Numbered from the stretch's first letter, positions 16,046 through 27,400 are shown. The stretch is DNA of 64,000 nucleotides from DASTFY01 sp963829955 (GCA_963829955.1 CAWHKS010000017.1:186001-250000); one strand, 5' to 3'. Notes: a model not told the origin generated them from the sequence alone. Numbers and translations are program-made.

Positions 16046-16519
16046 GTGAAGTCGCCGTGGAAGACCACCGCGCCCATCGAACCGGGCGCCACTTATCTCG
16101 TGCTGGCCTCCAGCATCCCGCCGAAGAGCGTGGCGTCGACATGGAAGCTGTTCCGGGGATCGAGAGCGGTCCGACGCCAACTGCTCGGTACCGACGGTGT
16201 CGTCGGCTTCTCGATGCTCGCCGAGCCACTGCGCAAGCACTACGCGACGTTGTCGGTCTGGCGCGACGAGGCTGCCCTCGACGCCTTCGCCCGGGCGCAT
16301 CCACACGACCGCCTGATGGCCGACCTGGCGCCGGCGATGGGCCAGACGAATGTTCGTTCGATGGACGATCTCGGGCGCCGACGGCCGGCCGTCGTGGGCC
16401 GACGCTCTCACGCGCCTGGAGTAGACGCCCCGGCTCATCACCGCCGGCCAGCGCTGACGGACTGCGGCGCTGCACCGGGGCCGCTACGGCGCGGCCGCAT
16501 CGGCGACGGCCAGGATTGA
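16046..16519 (+). CDS. Small monooxygenase-like (dimeric alpha+beta barrel) protein
   Basis: A 157-residue protein. The first 100 residues (TYLVLASSIPPKSVASTWKL, YATLSVWRDEAALDAFARAH, DRLMADLAPAMG) have the pattern of ferredoxin-like dimeric alpha+beta barrels, the family that includes small heme-free monooxygenases and spheroidene-monooxygenase-like proteins. The C-terminal 50 residues are Arg/Pro-rich and may not be real, since the frame runs 36 bases into the convergent flavin oxidoreductase gene. GTG at 16046 is the likeliest start. Function unknown. Confidence 0.55.
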   Translation: MKSPWKTTAPIEPGATYLVLASSIPPKSVASTWKLFRGSRAVRRQLLGTDGVVGFSMLAEPLRKHYATLSVWRDEAALDAFARAHPHDRLMADLAPAMGQTNVRSMDDLGRRRPAVVGRRSHAPGVDAPAHHRRPALTDCGAAPGPLRRGRIGDGQD

Positions 16520-17275
16520 AGCGAGGTCGTCGGCGGCGAGCACCCGCGCGATCGGCAGGTCGACCGCCGAACGGTAGGGCGCCAGCGCTTCGACCACGTC
16601 CTGACGCGCCGATCCGGAGACGCCGACGGTGCCTGGCCGCGCGTTCATCGCAGCGAAATGCGCTGCCGTCAGCCGGCGATACCGGCCCTCTTCGTCGTGC
16701 AGCCGTTGTGCCGCGCCGGCACCAACGGCGACGCGGATGTAGAGGGCGGTGATCGGTGAGGCGCGCCCGGCTGCAACGGCTCCGTCGTGGACCCAACCGC
16801 GTGCTTTGGCGGCGTAGGCCGGCAACATCCAGTTGAGCAGCACACCGTCGGCGAGCTCTCCACCCAGGCGGCACATCTGGGGGCGCATCGCGCCGATCAC
16901 GATGTGCGCTGCGGGCAGCAGCTCGCGCAGCTCCGCCACCGCCTCGCGCACTGGCGCCAGCTGGGGCCGCAGCCGTCCTGAGCCGATCCCGATCCAGAGC
17001 TTCGCCGGGTCCAGCTCGAGCCGTTCGACCTCGGCTGCGATCTGGGCCGGCGGATGCTGGTCGAGGGGCAGCACTCCCACGCCGAGGTCGAGCTGCGGAG
17101 CGCCGGCGGCGAAGTGGGAGAGCGTCTCGAGGCCCGGCGCTTCCGGCTCGTCGTTGGACCACAGCGATCTGTAACCCAGGTCGGCGCACCGCATCGCCAG
17201 CTCGCGAGCCACCGGCGCGGGAAGGCCCGCATCGATTCCCAGACCCGGCACACCGACCGCGGTAGAACTCGTCAT
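16484..17275 (-). CDS. LLM-class (luciferase-like) flavin-dependent oxidoreductase
   Basis: A 263-residue member of the luciferase-like, often F420-dependent, oxidoreductase family, shorter than usual (300-350). Typical parts are ADLGYRSLWSNDEPEAPGLE, LDLGVGVLPLDQHPPAQIAA, LWIGIGSGR and GGELADGVLLNWMLPAYAAK. The ATG at 17275 starts the barrel; an upstream ATG at 17323 would add 16 unrelated residues. Convergent with the small monooxygenase-like gene. Cofactor (FMN or F420) and substrate cannot be read from the sequence. Confidence 0.83.
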   Translation of the reverse strand: MTSSTAVGVPGLGIDAGLPAPVARELAMRCADLGYRSLWSNDEPEAPGLETLSHFAAGAPQLDLGVGVLPLDQHPPAQIAAEVERLELDPAKLWIGIGSGRLRPQLAPVREAVAELRELLPAAHIVIGAMRPQMCRLGGELADGVLLNWMLPAYAAKARGWVHDGAVAAGRASPITALYIRVAVGAGAAQRLHDEEGRYRRLTAAHFAAMNARPGTVGVSGSARQDVVEALAPYRSAVDLPIARVLAADDLASILAVADAAAP

Positions 17276-17371
17276 CGCCCCATTCTTCAGTGCTGAGAGC
17301 ATGCCGTGGCGTCGTAGCGTCATCGTGAGTGGGGAACGGAGCTGGAGGCGCCGTGCATTCCTGCCCGGGCG

Positions 17372-18221
17372 CTACTTCGTGCCGACGACACACCGGCTCA
17401 GGCCGGGGATGCGGAGCGCGCCGCTGCGCTGGTACCTGGTCGCCGCACGGGTGACGCTCCGTGCGATCCGTTCCCGTGCGTCTTCGTCGAGCTGGTCGAG
17501 CACGGAGACCACGGGCGCGGTGAGTTCGCTGATCATTCGCCAATACTGATCAGCCGAGTCGGTCACCATGGCGACCGGAACGTCCCATTCGGCGATCTCG
17601 CGCAGCCCGGCGGCCTCGTAGAGAGCCGAGACGGCGCCGGGGGTGCTGCAGCGGAAGAGACCGGGTGCATCACCGGCAGGTGCCGGTTGGGGGGCCTCGG
17701 TGGCGATGGCGGTGCCGGCGATGGTGGCCCACGGGTTGTCGTCGGGACCGGCCCACACGGACACCGCGATCCGGCCGCCAGGCCGCACGACGCGGGCCAG
17801 CTCGGCGACGGCCCGTGACGGCCGGGGGACCAGCATCAGCCCGAAGCGACAGGTGGCGCTGTCGAACGTGGCGTCGGGGAACGGCAGCCGGTCGGCGCTG
17901 CACTTCGCGGGTGTCGATGTTGTCGATGCCGGCGGCTTCGGCGATGCGTCGGGCCGCGACCAGCATCCGGGGCGCAAGATCGGTCAGCAGGACACGCCCT
18001 CGGGGGGCGAGCTGGGCGATGGTGATGCCCGGTTGACCGGTACCGGCGGCCACGTCGAGGTGGTGCTGATCGGCTCGGATCCCGAGACTGCGGATCATCG
18101 CCTCGCCGACCGGCCCGAGCATGTGCTGGACGACGCCGTCCCATCGTTCCCAGCCGGCCGAGAACCGGTCCCACGTCATCCGCTGGGTGGCTTCGATCTC
18201 GTCATCGAGTGGCGTGCGCAC
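17372..18221 (-). pseudogene. SAM-dependent methyltransferase, frame broken once
   Basis: The N-terminal part, in one frame from a GTG at 18221, has TWDRFSAGWERWDGVVQHML, the SAM motif LDVAAGTGQPGITIAQLAPR and the acidic strand end LLTDLAPRML. The C-terminal part, in a second frame from about 17905 to the stop at 17372, continues with CSADRLPFPDATFDSATCRF, GLMLVPRPSRAVAELARVVR and GGRIAVSVWAG. Both halves are well conserved and join at NIDTREVQ/CSADRLPF, so one base is missing or extra near 17905. This is either a recent mutation or a sequencing error. The product would be a class I methyltransferase of about 280 residues with unknown acceptor. Confidence 0.65.
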
Positions 18222-18226
18222 GAGTG

Positions 18227-19005
18227 TCAGCCGATCCGAATGGAGGCGAGCATCTCGTCGAGCTGGGCACGGGTCGCCGGCGTCACGTCGACGACCGACC
18301 CGGCGTTCAGCACGGCGCGGCGACCGTCGACGTCGACGATCCACACCGTCTCGGTCTCGCCGGGTGCGGCGTAGAACCGGGAGTCACCGTCGGCTTCGAA
18401 CCACGGGCTGACGGTGCCCTCGTCGCAGGTGGCCGGGTCGACGTCGGCCGGCGACAGCGTGACGGCCTGGCCGGCGCGGCCGTCGACCTCGATCGCCGTC
18501 GGCGCGGTGACGTCCATGCCGAGCTGGCCGACCAGCCCCGCGACGAGCTCGTCCACCGATGGGCCGACGTTGGCCCGTCCGTTCCAGTGGCAGGCGTCGA
18601 GGTTGACATCGTCGACGTCCCAGAAACCCAGATAGCCAGCCTCGAAGCCTTCCGGCGACATCAAGACGAAGTCGCCGAACGTGGTCCAGCCGGCCGGCAC
18701 CGTGACGTGCAGCGGGGTGCCGAACTTGTCCACCAGGTAGGTCCCCGCCGCGAGCGGCACCGGTTTGACCGAAGAGTGGCGGCGCGGGCGCAGCCGGCGC
18801 GGCAGTGGTGGTCGTGGTCGGAGCATCCGTGCTCGGGGGTTGCGTGGTCGACGACGCGGTCGTCGCCGCGGTTGTCGTCGGCGGGCCGCGTCGTCGGCGG
18901 GGCGGCGCTTGGCGGGACGGTCGACTCGCCCTCTCCGCCGCACCCGGGAACGGCGACGGCCAGAATGGAACAGAGCACAGCGGTGGATTTGACCGAGATA
19001 CGCAT
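18227..19005 (-). pseudogene. Lipoprotein gene, frame broken twice
   Basis: An ATG at 19005 opens a clear lipoprotein signal peptide (MRISVKSTAVLCSILAVAVP, then GCGGEGE). After about 18,900 the natural Thr/Pro linker (TTTAATTASSTTQPPSTDAP) lies in another frame. From about 18,775 the conserved C-terminal domain (PLAAGTYLVDKFGTPLHVTV, PAGWTTFGDFVLMSPEG, DGRRAVLNAGSVVDVTPATR) lies in a third frame ending at 18227. The intact protein would be an exported lipoprotein of about 255 residues and unknown function. Its stop is six bases before the methyltransferase start. Confidence 0.55.
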
Positions 19006-19074
19006 GCCGGCAGCATCCGCCGAGCGGGGCGGCTGGCCATCCGTGCCTTCCACGGATCGCAGTACGGATTCAGA

Positions 19075-22000
19075 TCAGGTGGGCAGTCCGTACCGCTCGA
19101 CGTCGACGGCGACGACACGGGCGCCGAGGGGCTCTGCCACGCCGAGCGCCTCGCGCACGAGCGGCCGGACCTCCTCGGACGAAGCGCCGAGCCGGCGCCG
19201 GGCCTCGGCCAGGAACACCAGCTCGCGGGCGAGGAAGGCCGGTGTCTCGTTGCGCCGGCTGGCGGCCACGGCGCGCTCGGCATGGGCACCGCGGCCGCGG
19301 CGTCGCCGGCACCCAGCGCGGCCTGGGCGAGTGCCTGATCGAGCGGGCGGATGACGTGAGCCACCGGTGTTCGCGAGATGCCCGGGATAGGGGCTCGGCC
19401 TGGGCCAGGACGTACTCGGACGTCTCGCGATCGCCGGCGACTTCGGCCGCCTCGGCCAACTCCGACAGCGAGAATGGTCCAGTCATCGTTCTGAGGGACC
19501 GGGTAGCCGTCGGCCTGGAAACGATCGAGCACGAGCCGTGCTTCGTCCAGGCGCCCGGCGCGAGCCAGCACCGCGGCGAAGCCGCAGCGGTACAGACCGA
19601 CCTCGCCGTCCGGTGCCGGCGAGGGGCTCGATCGCAGGGACCAGTTCGGCGTCGCGAGCCTGCATCCGCCGGTTGGCGTACACGATCGGGCCCCACCAGA
19701 CCAAGGGCGGATGACGGATGGCGACCGCCAGCGGGGTCATCGCCGCGACGACCTCCTCGGCGCGATCGAAGTCCCCGTGGAGGTAGTCGACTGTCGAGGT
19801 GCTGACCAGCCCGCCGAGCTGGAAGAACGGCAGGTTGAGGTCGCCGAGGAGGTCGATTGCGCGCTCCTCGAGGGCGAGCCACGGCCCGAGCTCGCCGCGG
19901 TCGCGATGGACGCCGCCCCGGCCGGCGATGCCGCTCACCTTCAGCGCCAGGGACGGCAGTGAGTCCCCGAGACGCTCCAGCTCGGTGGCGATGCGCTCGT
20001 GCTCCGCCAGCCGGCTCGGATGGCGGCCGACCAGTCGGGCGCCGAGCAGCACGTGGCCCAGCACGTCGTCGTCGCCGAGGCGGCGGGCGATCGTCTCGGC
20101 TTCCTCGGCGAGCTCGGATGCTCTTCTCCACCTGTATCGCGCCGATCTGGCAGGCCTGCTCGATCAGCAGACGCGCCCTGATGGCGGTCGGGTCGTCCCC
20201 CAGGGCGTCAAGGGCCGCATCGACGATCTGCAGCGGCGCAGGGTCAGCGGTCACGAACGCGCCGGTGGCGCCGAAGTGGGAGAAGGAGCTTGCGGCCCGC
20301 ACGAGCGCGGCGGTGTCGCCGTCGCGACGAGCTCGCTCGGCCACCTCGAGGAGCAGGGGCACACCCCGCGGGTCGCCGCGGCGGACCAGTGCCGCGCCGA
20401 GACGCGCCATGAGATCGTTCGTCGTGCGGGCGTCGGGGGGGTCGAGCGAGCGAGCGGCGACGATCGCCCGCTCGTAGTGGGCGACCGCCTCGTCGTAGGC
20501 GTAGGCGTGTTCGGCTTCGTGGGCCGCTTCGTAGGCCAGCGCGATGGCGGTCCTGGCGTCGCCGACGGGGACGGAGAGGCAGGCGTGGCGGGCTCGTTCC
20601 GACAGTCGCCCGTCGTCGCGGGAGGAGTTCGCCAACGCGCTGGCCGCGGCGGAGTGGAGGTCGAGGCGGCGGCGTAGGGGCAGGGTGTCGTAGCGGTGCG
20701 AGCGGAACAGGGCGTGGACGAAGGCGAACCGGCCCGGCCGGCCTGGGAGCGGGGCGACCAGCCCAGCGGCTTCGGCGGCCTCCAGTGATTCGAGCACGTC
20801 GAGCAGCGGTGCTGTGCAGCCGGCGGCCAGGAGGTTGGCGTCGAACTCGGCGCCGAAGGTGGCCGCCAGGTCGAGCAGGCTGCGTGTCTGGTCGTCCAGC
20901 AGGGCGTCGCGGCGGGCCAGCAACGCCGCGAGGGATCCGCGATGCCCGTCGGCGGTGATGTGAGTGACGAGCAGCGGGTTGCCGCCGGTGTCGGCGACGA
21001 TCGCGTCGGCGTCGTCGGCATCAACGCCGACGAGCGTGGCGACATCGTCGCGGTCGAGACCACGCATCTCGAGGCGGGTGACGGCGGGGGAACGCTCCAG
21101 ATCGGCGAGCAACGTGACCAGGTCCTGGTCGAGATCGGGGGCGGTGTCCCGCGTCGTGGCCACGACGAGCAGCCGCGCCCGACCGGCCGTGCGGACGAGG
21201 TGGCGGACGACGTCTCTGGTCGTGGCCGTCGACCAGTGCAGGTCCTCGATCACAAGCAGGGTCGGAGCCGACGCCGCGAAGCTCGTCAGCCAGTGGCGGA
21301 TCCCGTCGATCACTCCCGCGGGTGCCTCCAGGTCGTTCGAAGTTGGTGTGGCCGGCCGGGCGGCGCCGGGGAGCACGGACAACACCTCGACGGGCACGCC
21401 GACCGCCCCGCCCTCGACCGCATCGGCAATGACCTGGGCAAACGGACCGTACGGCTGCTCCACGTCCTCGTAGCAAGCACCGAGCAGCACCCGCCCACCG
21501 GCGGCGTGCACCTCGGCCGCCAGCTCGGCGACGAGGCGGCTCTTCCCCATCCCCGCCTCGGCGGTCACGACCACGAGCAGCGTGTGCCCGGCCATCGCGA
21601 GCTGCCATCGATCGCGCAAGCTCTCACGTTCGGCGCCCCGGCCGACGAAACCGGCGGGATCGGCCAGCAGCTCGAGCGCCGGTGGCAGCAGGGCCGTGGG
21701 CGTCGGAGTTCCTGGTGCCGGCCGAGCGCGGGCGCGCCGGACCAGGTCGCGCCGGTCGGACGCGTCGAGCTTGCGGAGCAGTGACGACACGTGGGACTCC
21801 ACGGTCCGCTCCGAGATGAACAACGCCGCCGCGATCTCGGCGTTCGTCCGGCTCTCCACGACCAGGTCGAGCACCTCGGCCTCCCGCCGCGAAACACCTC
21901 CGTCCGGGATCGGCCGGCGCCGCTGGATCGGGTCGAGGTCCGGCGCCGCCAGGAGGAACGCCGACTGGGGGCCGAGACCGCGCAGCTCCACCGCCCCGAT

Positions 22001-22462
22001 GTCGATCAGGTCCCATCCCGCCGGCAGGGCGCCCGACACGATGGCGGCCGTCGCCGCGCTCACCACCACCTCGCCACCAAGGGCCGCCCCCCGGAGACGC
22101 GCCACCCGGTTGACCGCCGGACCGAAGTAGTCGCCGTCGCGCTCGACCGCCTCGCCCGTGTGGACGGCCGCACGAGTGCGGATCACCGCGTCCGCCGGCC
22201 ACTCCTCTAGGCGCATCTCCACCTGCAAACGGTGCGCGGCCTGCAGCGCATCGGTCGCCCACGTGAAGACCGAGAACGTGGAATCGCCCTCACCACGGGG
22301 CTTCAGCACCGTGCCGCCGGCGACCTCGATCGCCGCCGCCACCAGCGCCTCGTGGCGGGCCAGCGCCACGGCCATCGCGTCAGGCGCCCGCTCCCACAGC
22401 TCCGTCGAGCCGACCACGTCCGTCAGCACGAACGAGACCACCCCCGTCGGCAACGCCCCCAC
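19075..22462 (-). pseudogene. Cyclase-LuxR-ATPase-TPR regulator, broken in its C-terminal third
   Basis: From an ATG at 22462 the order is: class III nucleotidyl cyclase domain (residues 1-180; metal Asp in SFVLTDVVGSTE and PRGEGDSTFSVF); a LuxR-type helix-turn-helix (about 195-250; VSRREAEVLDLVVESRTNAE, ISERTVESHVSSLLRKL); then a large AAA/STAND ATPase (Walker A TAEAGMGKSR, Walker B LLVIEDLHWS) and TPR-like helices. The first frame is intact down to about 20,120. After that the conserved sequence hops between frames near 20.12, 19.63, 19.48, 19.38 and 19.29 kb, ending at VERYGLPT, stop at 19075. The HTH sits in the middle instead of the usual C-terminus. Confidence 0.65.
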
Positions 22463-22510
22463 ATGTCCAGCATGACACCCGTGCCGGCATGAACGATTCG
22501 GACGGCCTGA

Positions 22511-22894
22511 TCACGACGGGCTGTCGGTCGCAGAATGCGGCTTCCCGGGCCAGTAGGCCCACTCCTCGAAGTCGGCGACCCGACCGTCGGGCGCGAAACG
22601 CAGGAGCCACAGGTCCCGGTACTCCTGCTGTCTCGGTGTGGCATAGAACACGTCGACTCGGACAACGGCGGCGTCGCCATCAACGGCGACGACGCGAGCG
22701 CTGATGGAAAAGTTCGTGCCGGGATCGTCGAGCCAAAGCCCCCTGATCGCGTCGTGCCCGACCGCGGACGGCTCGTAGGGCGACACCCGATACGCCGCGT
22801 CATCACTGAACAGTGCGGCGACGGCCTCGGTGTCACCATCGCGCCACACTCGTTCGTAGCGCCTGACCCACTTCACTACGTCGTCTCTGTTCAT
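22511..22894 (-). CDS. SnoaL-like NTF2-fold protein
   Basis: A 127-residue SnoaL-like protein (VKWVRRYERVWRDGDTEAVA, ALFSDDAAYRVSPYEPSAVG, LLRFAPDGRVADFEEWAYWP). The opening RYERVWRDGDTEAVAALFSDDA and the closing DFEEW strand are standard for small NTF2-fold proteins that bind or isomerise hydrophobic ligands. Start ATG at 22894. It follows the methyltransferase/hydrolase pair by 32 bases on the same strand and may share their transcript. Confidence 0.82.
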   Translation of the reverse strand: MNRDDVVKWVRRYERVWRDGDTEAVAALFSDDAAYRVSPYEPSAVGHDAIRGLWLDDPGTNFSISARVVAVDGDAAVVRVDVFYATPRQQEYRDLWLLRFAPDGRVADFEEWAYWPGKPHSATDSPS

Positions 22895-22926
22895 GAGTGC
22901 CCAGTGTGGTCGGCCGTCGCTCGGGG

Positions 22927-23532
22927 TTATGACGGCGGTGACAGGCGGGCGATGTAGTAGCTGTTGCCGATGTCGGCCTCGATGTGGGCGAGCTCGACCG
23001 ACTCGAAGCCGGCGGTCGTGAGCATCTCCGTCGCCAGCTGCTCGCCCCAGACCGTGCCCAGGCCGTCGCCGGCGAGGGCCAACGACACCGTCGTGCAGTG
23101 CATCGTCGATGCGGTACAGAAGAACGTTCCGAGCGGGTGATCGACGTTGTCCTCGACGTTGCTCGAGGCGCGGATGTCGACCATCAGGAAGACCCCGTCG
23201 GGCCGCAGGGCCGAGGCGATCCCGGCCAGCACGACCGCCGGCTTGGCCTGGTCGTGGATGGCGTCGAACGCGGTGACGAGGTCGAACGCCGCCGTCTCGT
23301 CGAGCGCCGCGACGTCCCGCACCTCGAAACGGACGTTCCCCAGGCCCGCCGACTCGGCCTCGCGCCGGCCGGCGGCGATGGCCTCTTCCGAGAAGTCGAA
23401 GCCGACGAACTCGCTGGCCGGGAACGCCTCCGCCAACAGGTTGAGGGCATGACCGCTGCCGCACCCGATGTCGGCGACCTCGATGCCCGCCGTCAGTCGC
23501 TCGGTCAGGCCGACCACGGTAGGCGGTGTCAC
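22927..23532 (-). CDS. SAM-dependent methyltransferase lacking its N-terminal domain
   Basis: A 201-residue class I methyltransferase core with the SAM motif VADIGCGSGHALNLLAE, FVGFDFSEEAI, and FDLVTAFDAIHDQAKPAVVL. It resembles actinobacterial methyltransferases of about 350 residues that carry a winged-helix domain before the phrase GLTERLTAGIEVADIGCGSG. Here that N-terminal half is absent; instead the GTG start at 23532 overlaps the TGA of the alpha/beta hydrolase gene (GTGA). Either a deletion joined the two genes, or this is a short variant. The catalytic core looks complete. Confidence 0.7.
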   Translation of the reverse strand: MTPPTVVGLTERLTAGIEVADIGCGSGHALNLLAEAFPASEFVGFDFSEEAIAAGRREAESAGLGNVRFEVRDVAALDETAAFDLVTAFDAIHDQAKPAVVLAGIASALRPDGVFLMVDIRASSNVEDNVDHPLGTFFCTASTMHCTTVSLALAGDGLGTVWGEQLATEMLTTAGFESVELAHIEADIGNSYYIARLSPPS

Positions 23533-24344
23533 TCCTCCGAGAGGAAGCCGATGACGGCGTCGGCGAACAGCTCGGGCGCTGTGTCCATCGCCGTGTGGGC
23601 CTGTCCCTCCAACACGGTGACGCGGACGTCGGGCAGGGCATCGGCCTGCGCGGCCGTCGCGGTCCGGAGGAACGCCGGGCTCACACTGCCCGACAACAGC
23701 AGCACGGGCACAGACAGGGCGGCGAAGCTCTCGGGTTCCCACCGGAAGGAGGTCGTGGCCCGCGCCTCACGCAGGATGGTGTGAGCAGCGGCGACCCGTG
23801 CGGGCCAGGCCGGGAGCTGACGGAACGCGCTGAGCTGGTCCTCGGGCATGCGGACGACCTCGCGGAAGAACAGCGCCACGACCTCGTCGCGACGGTCCTC
23901 GGCGAGCAGGCGCTCGATCCGCGGTGCGAACCCGGCGGGATACACCGCGTCGGACATCACGACCGGCGCCTCGTACAGCGCGAGTCGGCGGAGGTTCGGG
24001 GTGCGCCGGGCCACATCGAGGCCGATGAACGCACCGTAGGAGTGGCCGAGGAGGTCGACCGGCTCGCCCCACTCGTCGGCGACGGTGTCGACGACGGCCA
24101 CGACGTCCTCGACCTCGCGCCCGAGGTCGTAGTCCTCGGCATCGCCGCTCTGGCCCCGGCCGCGCCGATCGACGGCGCACAACGTGGCGTGGTCCTCGAG
24201 CAGCCCCCGCACCGACTGCCAGCGGGAGTGGTCGGCCGCCGTTCCGTGGACCAGCACGAGCGGGCGACCGCGGCCGCTGCGCCAGAACGCGATTGGCGTC
24301 CCGTCGCTCGAGAGCACCTTGTCCATCACCTGTTGCGTCGTCAC
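23529..24344 (-). CDS. Alpha/beta hydrolase
   Basis: A 271-residue alpha/beta hydrolase: oxyanion loop LVLVHGTAADHSRW, acidic strand VDRRGRGQSGD, nucleophile Ser in LLGHSYGAFIG, and a late VTVLEGQAHTAMDTAPE with the catalytic His. Best guess is an esterase or enol-lactonase-like enzyme; the substrate is not visible. ATG start at 24344. It is translationally coupled to the shortened methyltransferase and divergent from the BTAD regulator at 24448, which may control it. Confidence 0.88.
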   Translation of the reverse strand: MTTQQVMDKVLSSDGTPIAFWRSGRGRPLVLVHGTAADHSRWQSVRGLLEDHATLCAVDRRGRGQSGDAEDYDLGREVEDVVAVVDTVADEWGEPVDLLGHSYGAFIGLDVARRTPNLRRLALYEAPVVMSDAVYPAGFAPRIERLLAEDRRDEVVALFFREVVRMPEDQLSAFRQLPAWPARVAAAHTILREARATTSFRWEPESFAALSVPVLLLSGSVSPAFLRTATAAQADALPDVRVTVLEGQAHTAMDTAPELFADAVIGFLSEE

Positions 24345-24447
24345 GATCGGACCTCCCCGTAGGCGAGGCGATCCGCCAGCCGGACCGCTCTACCTCGACT
24401 CTGGCGCTCAGCCCTTCGCGAAACCTTTCGGAACCTATCCTGACGCG

Positions 24448-27400
24448 GTGTCGGTGCGGATCCGGCTGATCGGACCACTGGCCGTCGAGCACGACGGAGG
24501 CGAGCTCAACGGCTCAGCGCTCGGCGGCGTGCGTGAGCGGCGACTGCTCGCCATCCTGGCCCTCGCCGGTGGCGAGGTCGTCCCCAAGGACGTGCTCGTG
24601 GAGCGCCTGTGGGACCGCCAGCCGCAGCACCCGCTGGCCGCCATCGACACTGCGGTGAGTCTCACCCGCCGTGCCCTCGGGCCGGCGGCGGCCGTCCTCG
24701 AGACGGCTCGGCCGGGCTACCGGCTGCGCTGCCCGACGGACCTCGGTGACCTCGACGCGCTCGTCGCGGAGCGGCGGTGGGACGAGGCGGTGGCCATGCT
24801 GAAGGGTGAGCTCCTCGGATCCGATCCGGCGAGCGAGTGGGTCGAGGGTCAGCGCCGTGACTTCACCCGCCGCCGGATCGAGATCCTGCTGGAGGCCGCC
24901 GGCGCCGCCGCCACCAACGGCGACGACTCGCTGGCCTCCGAGCGGTTCGCCGCGGCCCTAGCCGAGGACACGATGCGGGAGGACGGGTACCGGGGGCAGA
25001 TGGCCTGCCTGGCTCGGCTGGGCCGGCCCGCCGAGGCGCTGAGGGTCTACGAGCGCTGCCGCCGGATCCTGCGCGAGGAGCTCGGTGCCGACCCATCCGT
25101 CCAGACGCGCGCCCTGTACGAGCAGATACTCGCCGGGGGCGAACCGGCCCGCACCAGCGGGGCGCGTCGCGCACTCTCGTCTGTGCCCTTCCTCGGCCGG
25201 CGCGTGGAGCTGGCCCGCGTCGCGTCGCCCGCCGACGACTGCGCGGTGCGCGTCGTTCTCGGCGAACCCGGTGTTGGCAAGAGCCGCTTGCTCGAGGAGG
25301 CCGTCGCCGCCCTGGACCGCCAGGAAGTCCGCTCGACAAAGTGCTTCCGGCTGGTGTCCCCCGTGCCGTATGCCGTCCTCACGGACCTGGCGCCCGACCT
25401 GCTCTCGGGCGAGGAGCCATTGGGGAGCACGGCCGAGACGAACGTGGCCCGCCTGGCCGCCGCGTGGGCAGACGAGGTGTCGGCGCGCCCCACTGTGCTC
25501 GTGATCGACGACCTCCAGTGGGCCGACGAACCCAGCCTCGCCGCGCTCGGTCTCGTCCTGCGACGCCGGCCGCGGGGCCTCCTCGTGCTGGCGGCGGCGA
25601 GAGAGGCCGAGCTCGAGCCCGACGGCGCCGCCCGCCAGTTCCTCGATCTGACTACCGGCCTCGGGCTGGCCGACACCGTGCCCCTCAGCCGCACTCACTC
25701 CGGAAGAGGTCGTGGCCGGCGGGTTCTCCTTCGCTACCTGGCAGCGAACCGGCGGCCACCCGCTCCTGTTCACCGAGAGCCTCCGCGGCGGGGGCGAGGA
25801 CGACCTCGCCGCGCTCGTGCTGGCCCGGGCGACGGAGGCCGGCGCCGACGCGGTGGAGTTGCTCCGGTCCGCGGCTGTCCTCGACCGAACCGCTCCGTTG
25901 GCGGATCTCGCACGACTCGCCGAGCTCTCACCGGTGGCCGGCCGCGCCGCCGCCGAACGGCTGGTCCGCCAGGGGTTGATGGTCGACACGGGCGGCCTGT
26001 GGCGCGTCCGCCACGACGTCTTCGCCGAGCTCGTCCAGGCCGCGCTGGCGCCGGCCGCCCGGAAGGCGTGGCACGCCCGGGCGCTGGAACTGCTCCAGGA
26101 GGACGGCGCCGATCCGGCCGAGCTGGCCCACCATGCCCTGGCCGCCGGGGCCTGGGACGCCGGGGTGCGCCTCAGCCTGGCGGCCGGCGACCGTAGCCTC
26201 GCCGCGTACGCGAACCGTGAGGCGGTCGGGCACTACGGGCGGGCGCGCGGGCTCCTCACGGAACGGACGGTGGGCGGCGCCGAGCACGAGGTGGCGCTGC
26301 ATCGGGCGGTTCTCGGCGAGGCGCGCGCGCTCATCGTGCTCGCGCGAACCGAGGAAGCCCGCCGCGTGCTGGCCCAGCTCCCGAGCACGACGGGGCGGGC
26401 CGAGGCCGAGCGGCTGCTCGTCGAAGCCGACTGCGGCTGGGCCGGGTGGAAGCCCACGAGGGCGATCGCACCGGCCGAGCGCGGCATTGCAGATAGCCCG
26501 CGAGCTCGGGGACGATGAGCTCGAGGAGCGCCTCCACGCCTTCATCGCCAACCCGTACGGCAGCCTCGGGAATCACGAGCAGGCCAGTCACCACATCGAT
26601 GCTGCCTTCGAGATCGCCGCCCGGCGGGGCCGACCACCGCCCGCGATCGTCTTCTACCGCCTCGGACTGATCCAGCACCAGCGAGGACGCGAGGCCGACG
26701 CGCTGGCGACGCTCGACCGGTGCCGCGAGCTCGCCCTCGTCGAACGAGACGAGCGGGCCCTCGTCTTCGAACGGGTGGTGCGGTCCTGGGCGTTGGGCGC
26801 GCTCGGTCGCTACGGCGAAGCGCTGGCGGCCCTCGATGACATCGGCACGATCGGTCGGGGGGAGGAGGCGGTCGTGCATGGTCGCGTGCCGAACACGCGG
26901 GCCTCGATGTTGTTCGACCTCGGGTTGGTGGAGATGGCGCTGGACGCCGACGAGGAGAGCCTCGAGATCACACGCGGCGCGTCGGGTGCCGGTGTGGCCG
27001 AGCCGCAGATCCAGACCCTGCTCAACCTGGCCACCGACCACCTCCACCTGGGGAGCCCCGACCAGGCGGCGACGCGCCTCGAGGAAGCCCAGGACCTGTT
27101 CGTCGACGCCGAATACGCGCGATTCCGGTACGAGAACCGGTACCACTGGGTGCGCGGGCTGCTGCACCTCGACGCCGGTGATCTCGACGCCGCGCTCGCC
27201 GCGGCAGCCGAGGTCGGCGCCATGGCCGATCGGTACGACGCGCCGAAGTACGACGTCCGCGCCCGCCTCCTTCGCGGCCTGGCGCTGGCCCGCCGCCCGG
27301 CCGAGCGGTCAGCGGCTGTGACCGAGCTGCGGGAGGCCGCCCGGCGGGCAGAGGAGTACGGATTCGCAGCACTGGCCGAACAAGCCCACCGCCGCGCCGG

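Noticed and set aside
15903..17543. 546-codon minus-strand open frame
   Set aside because: Overlaps the LLM oxidoreductase in another frame; Arg-rich and without motifs.
18209..19354. 381-codon plus-strand open frame
   Set aside because: Antisense to the lipoprotein and regulator tail. Although the sense genes are frame-broken, only the sense frames show recognisable motifs.
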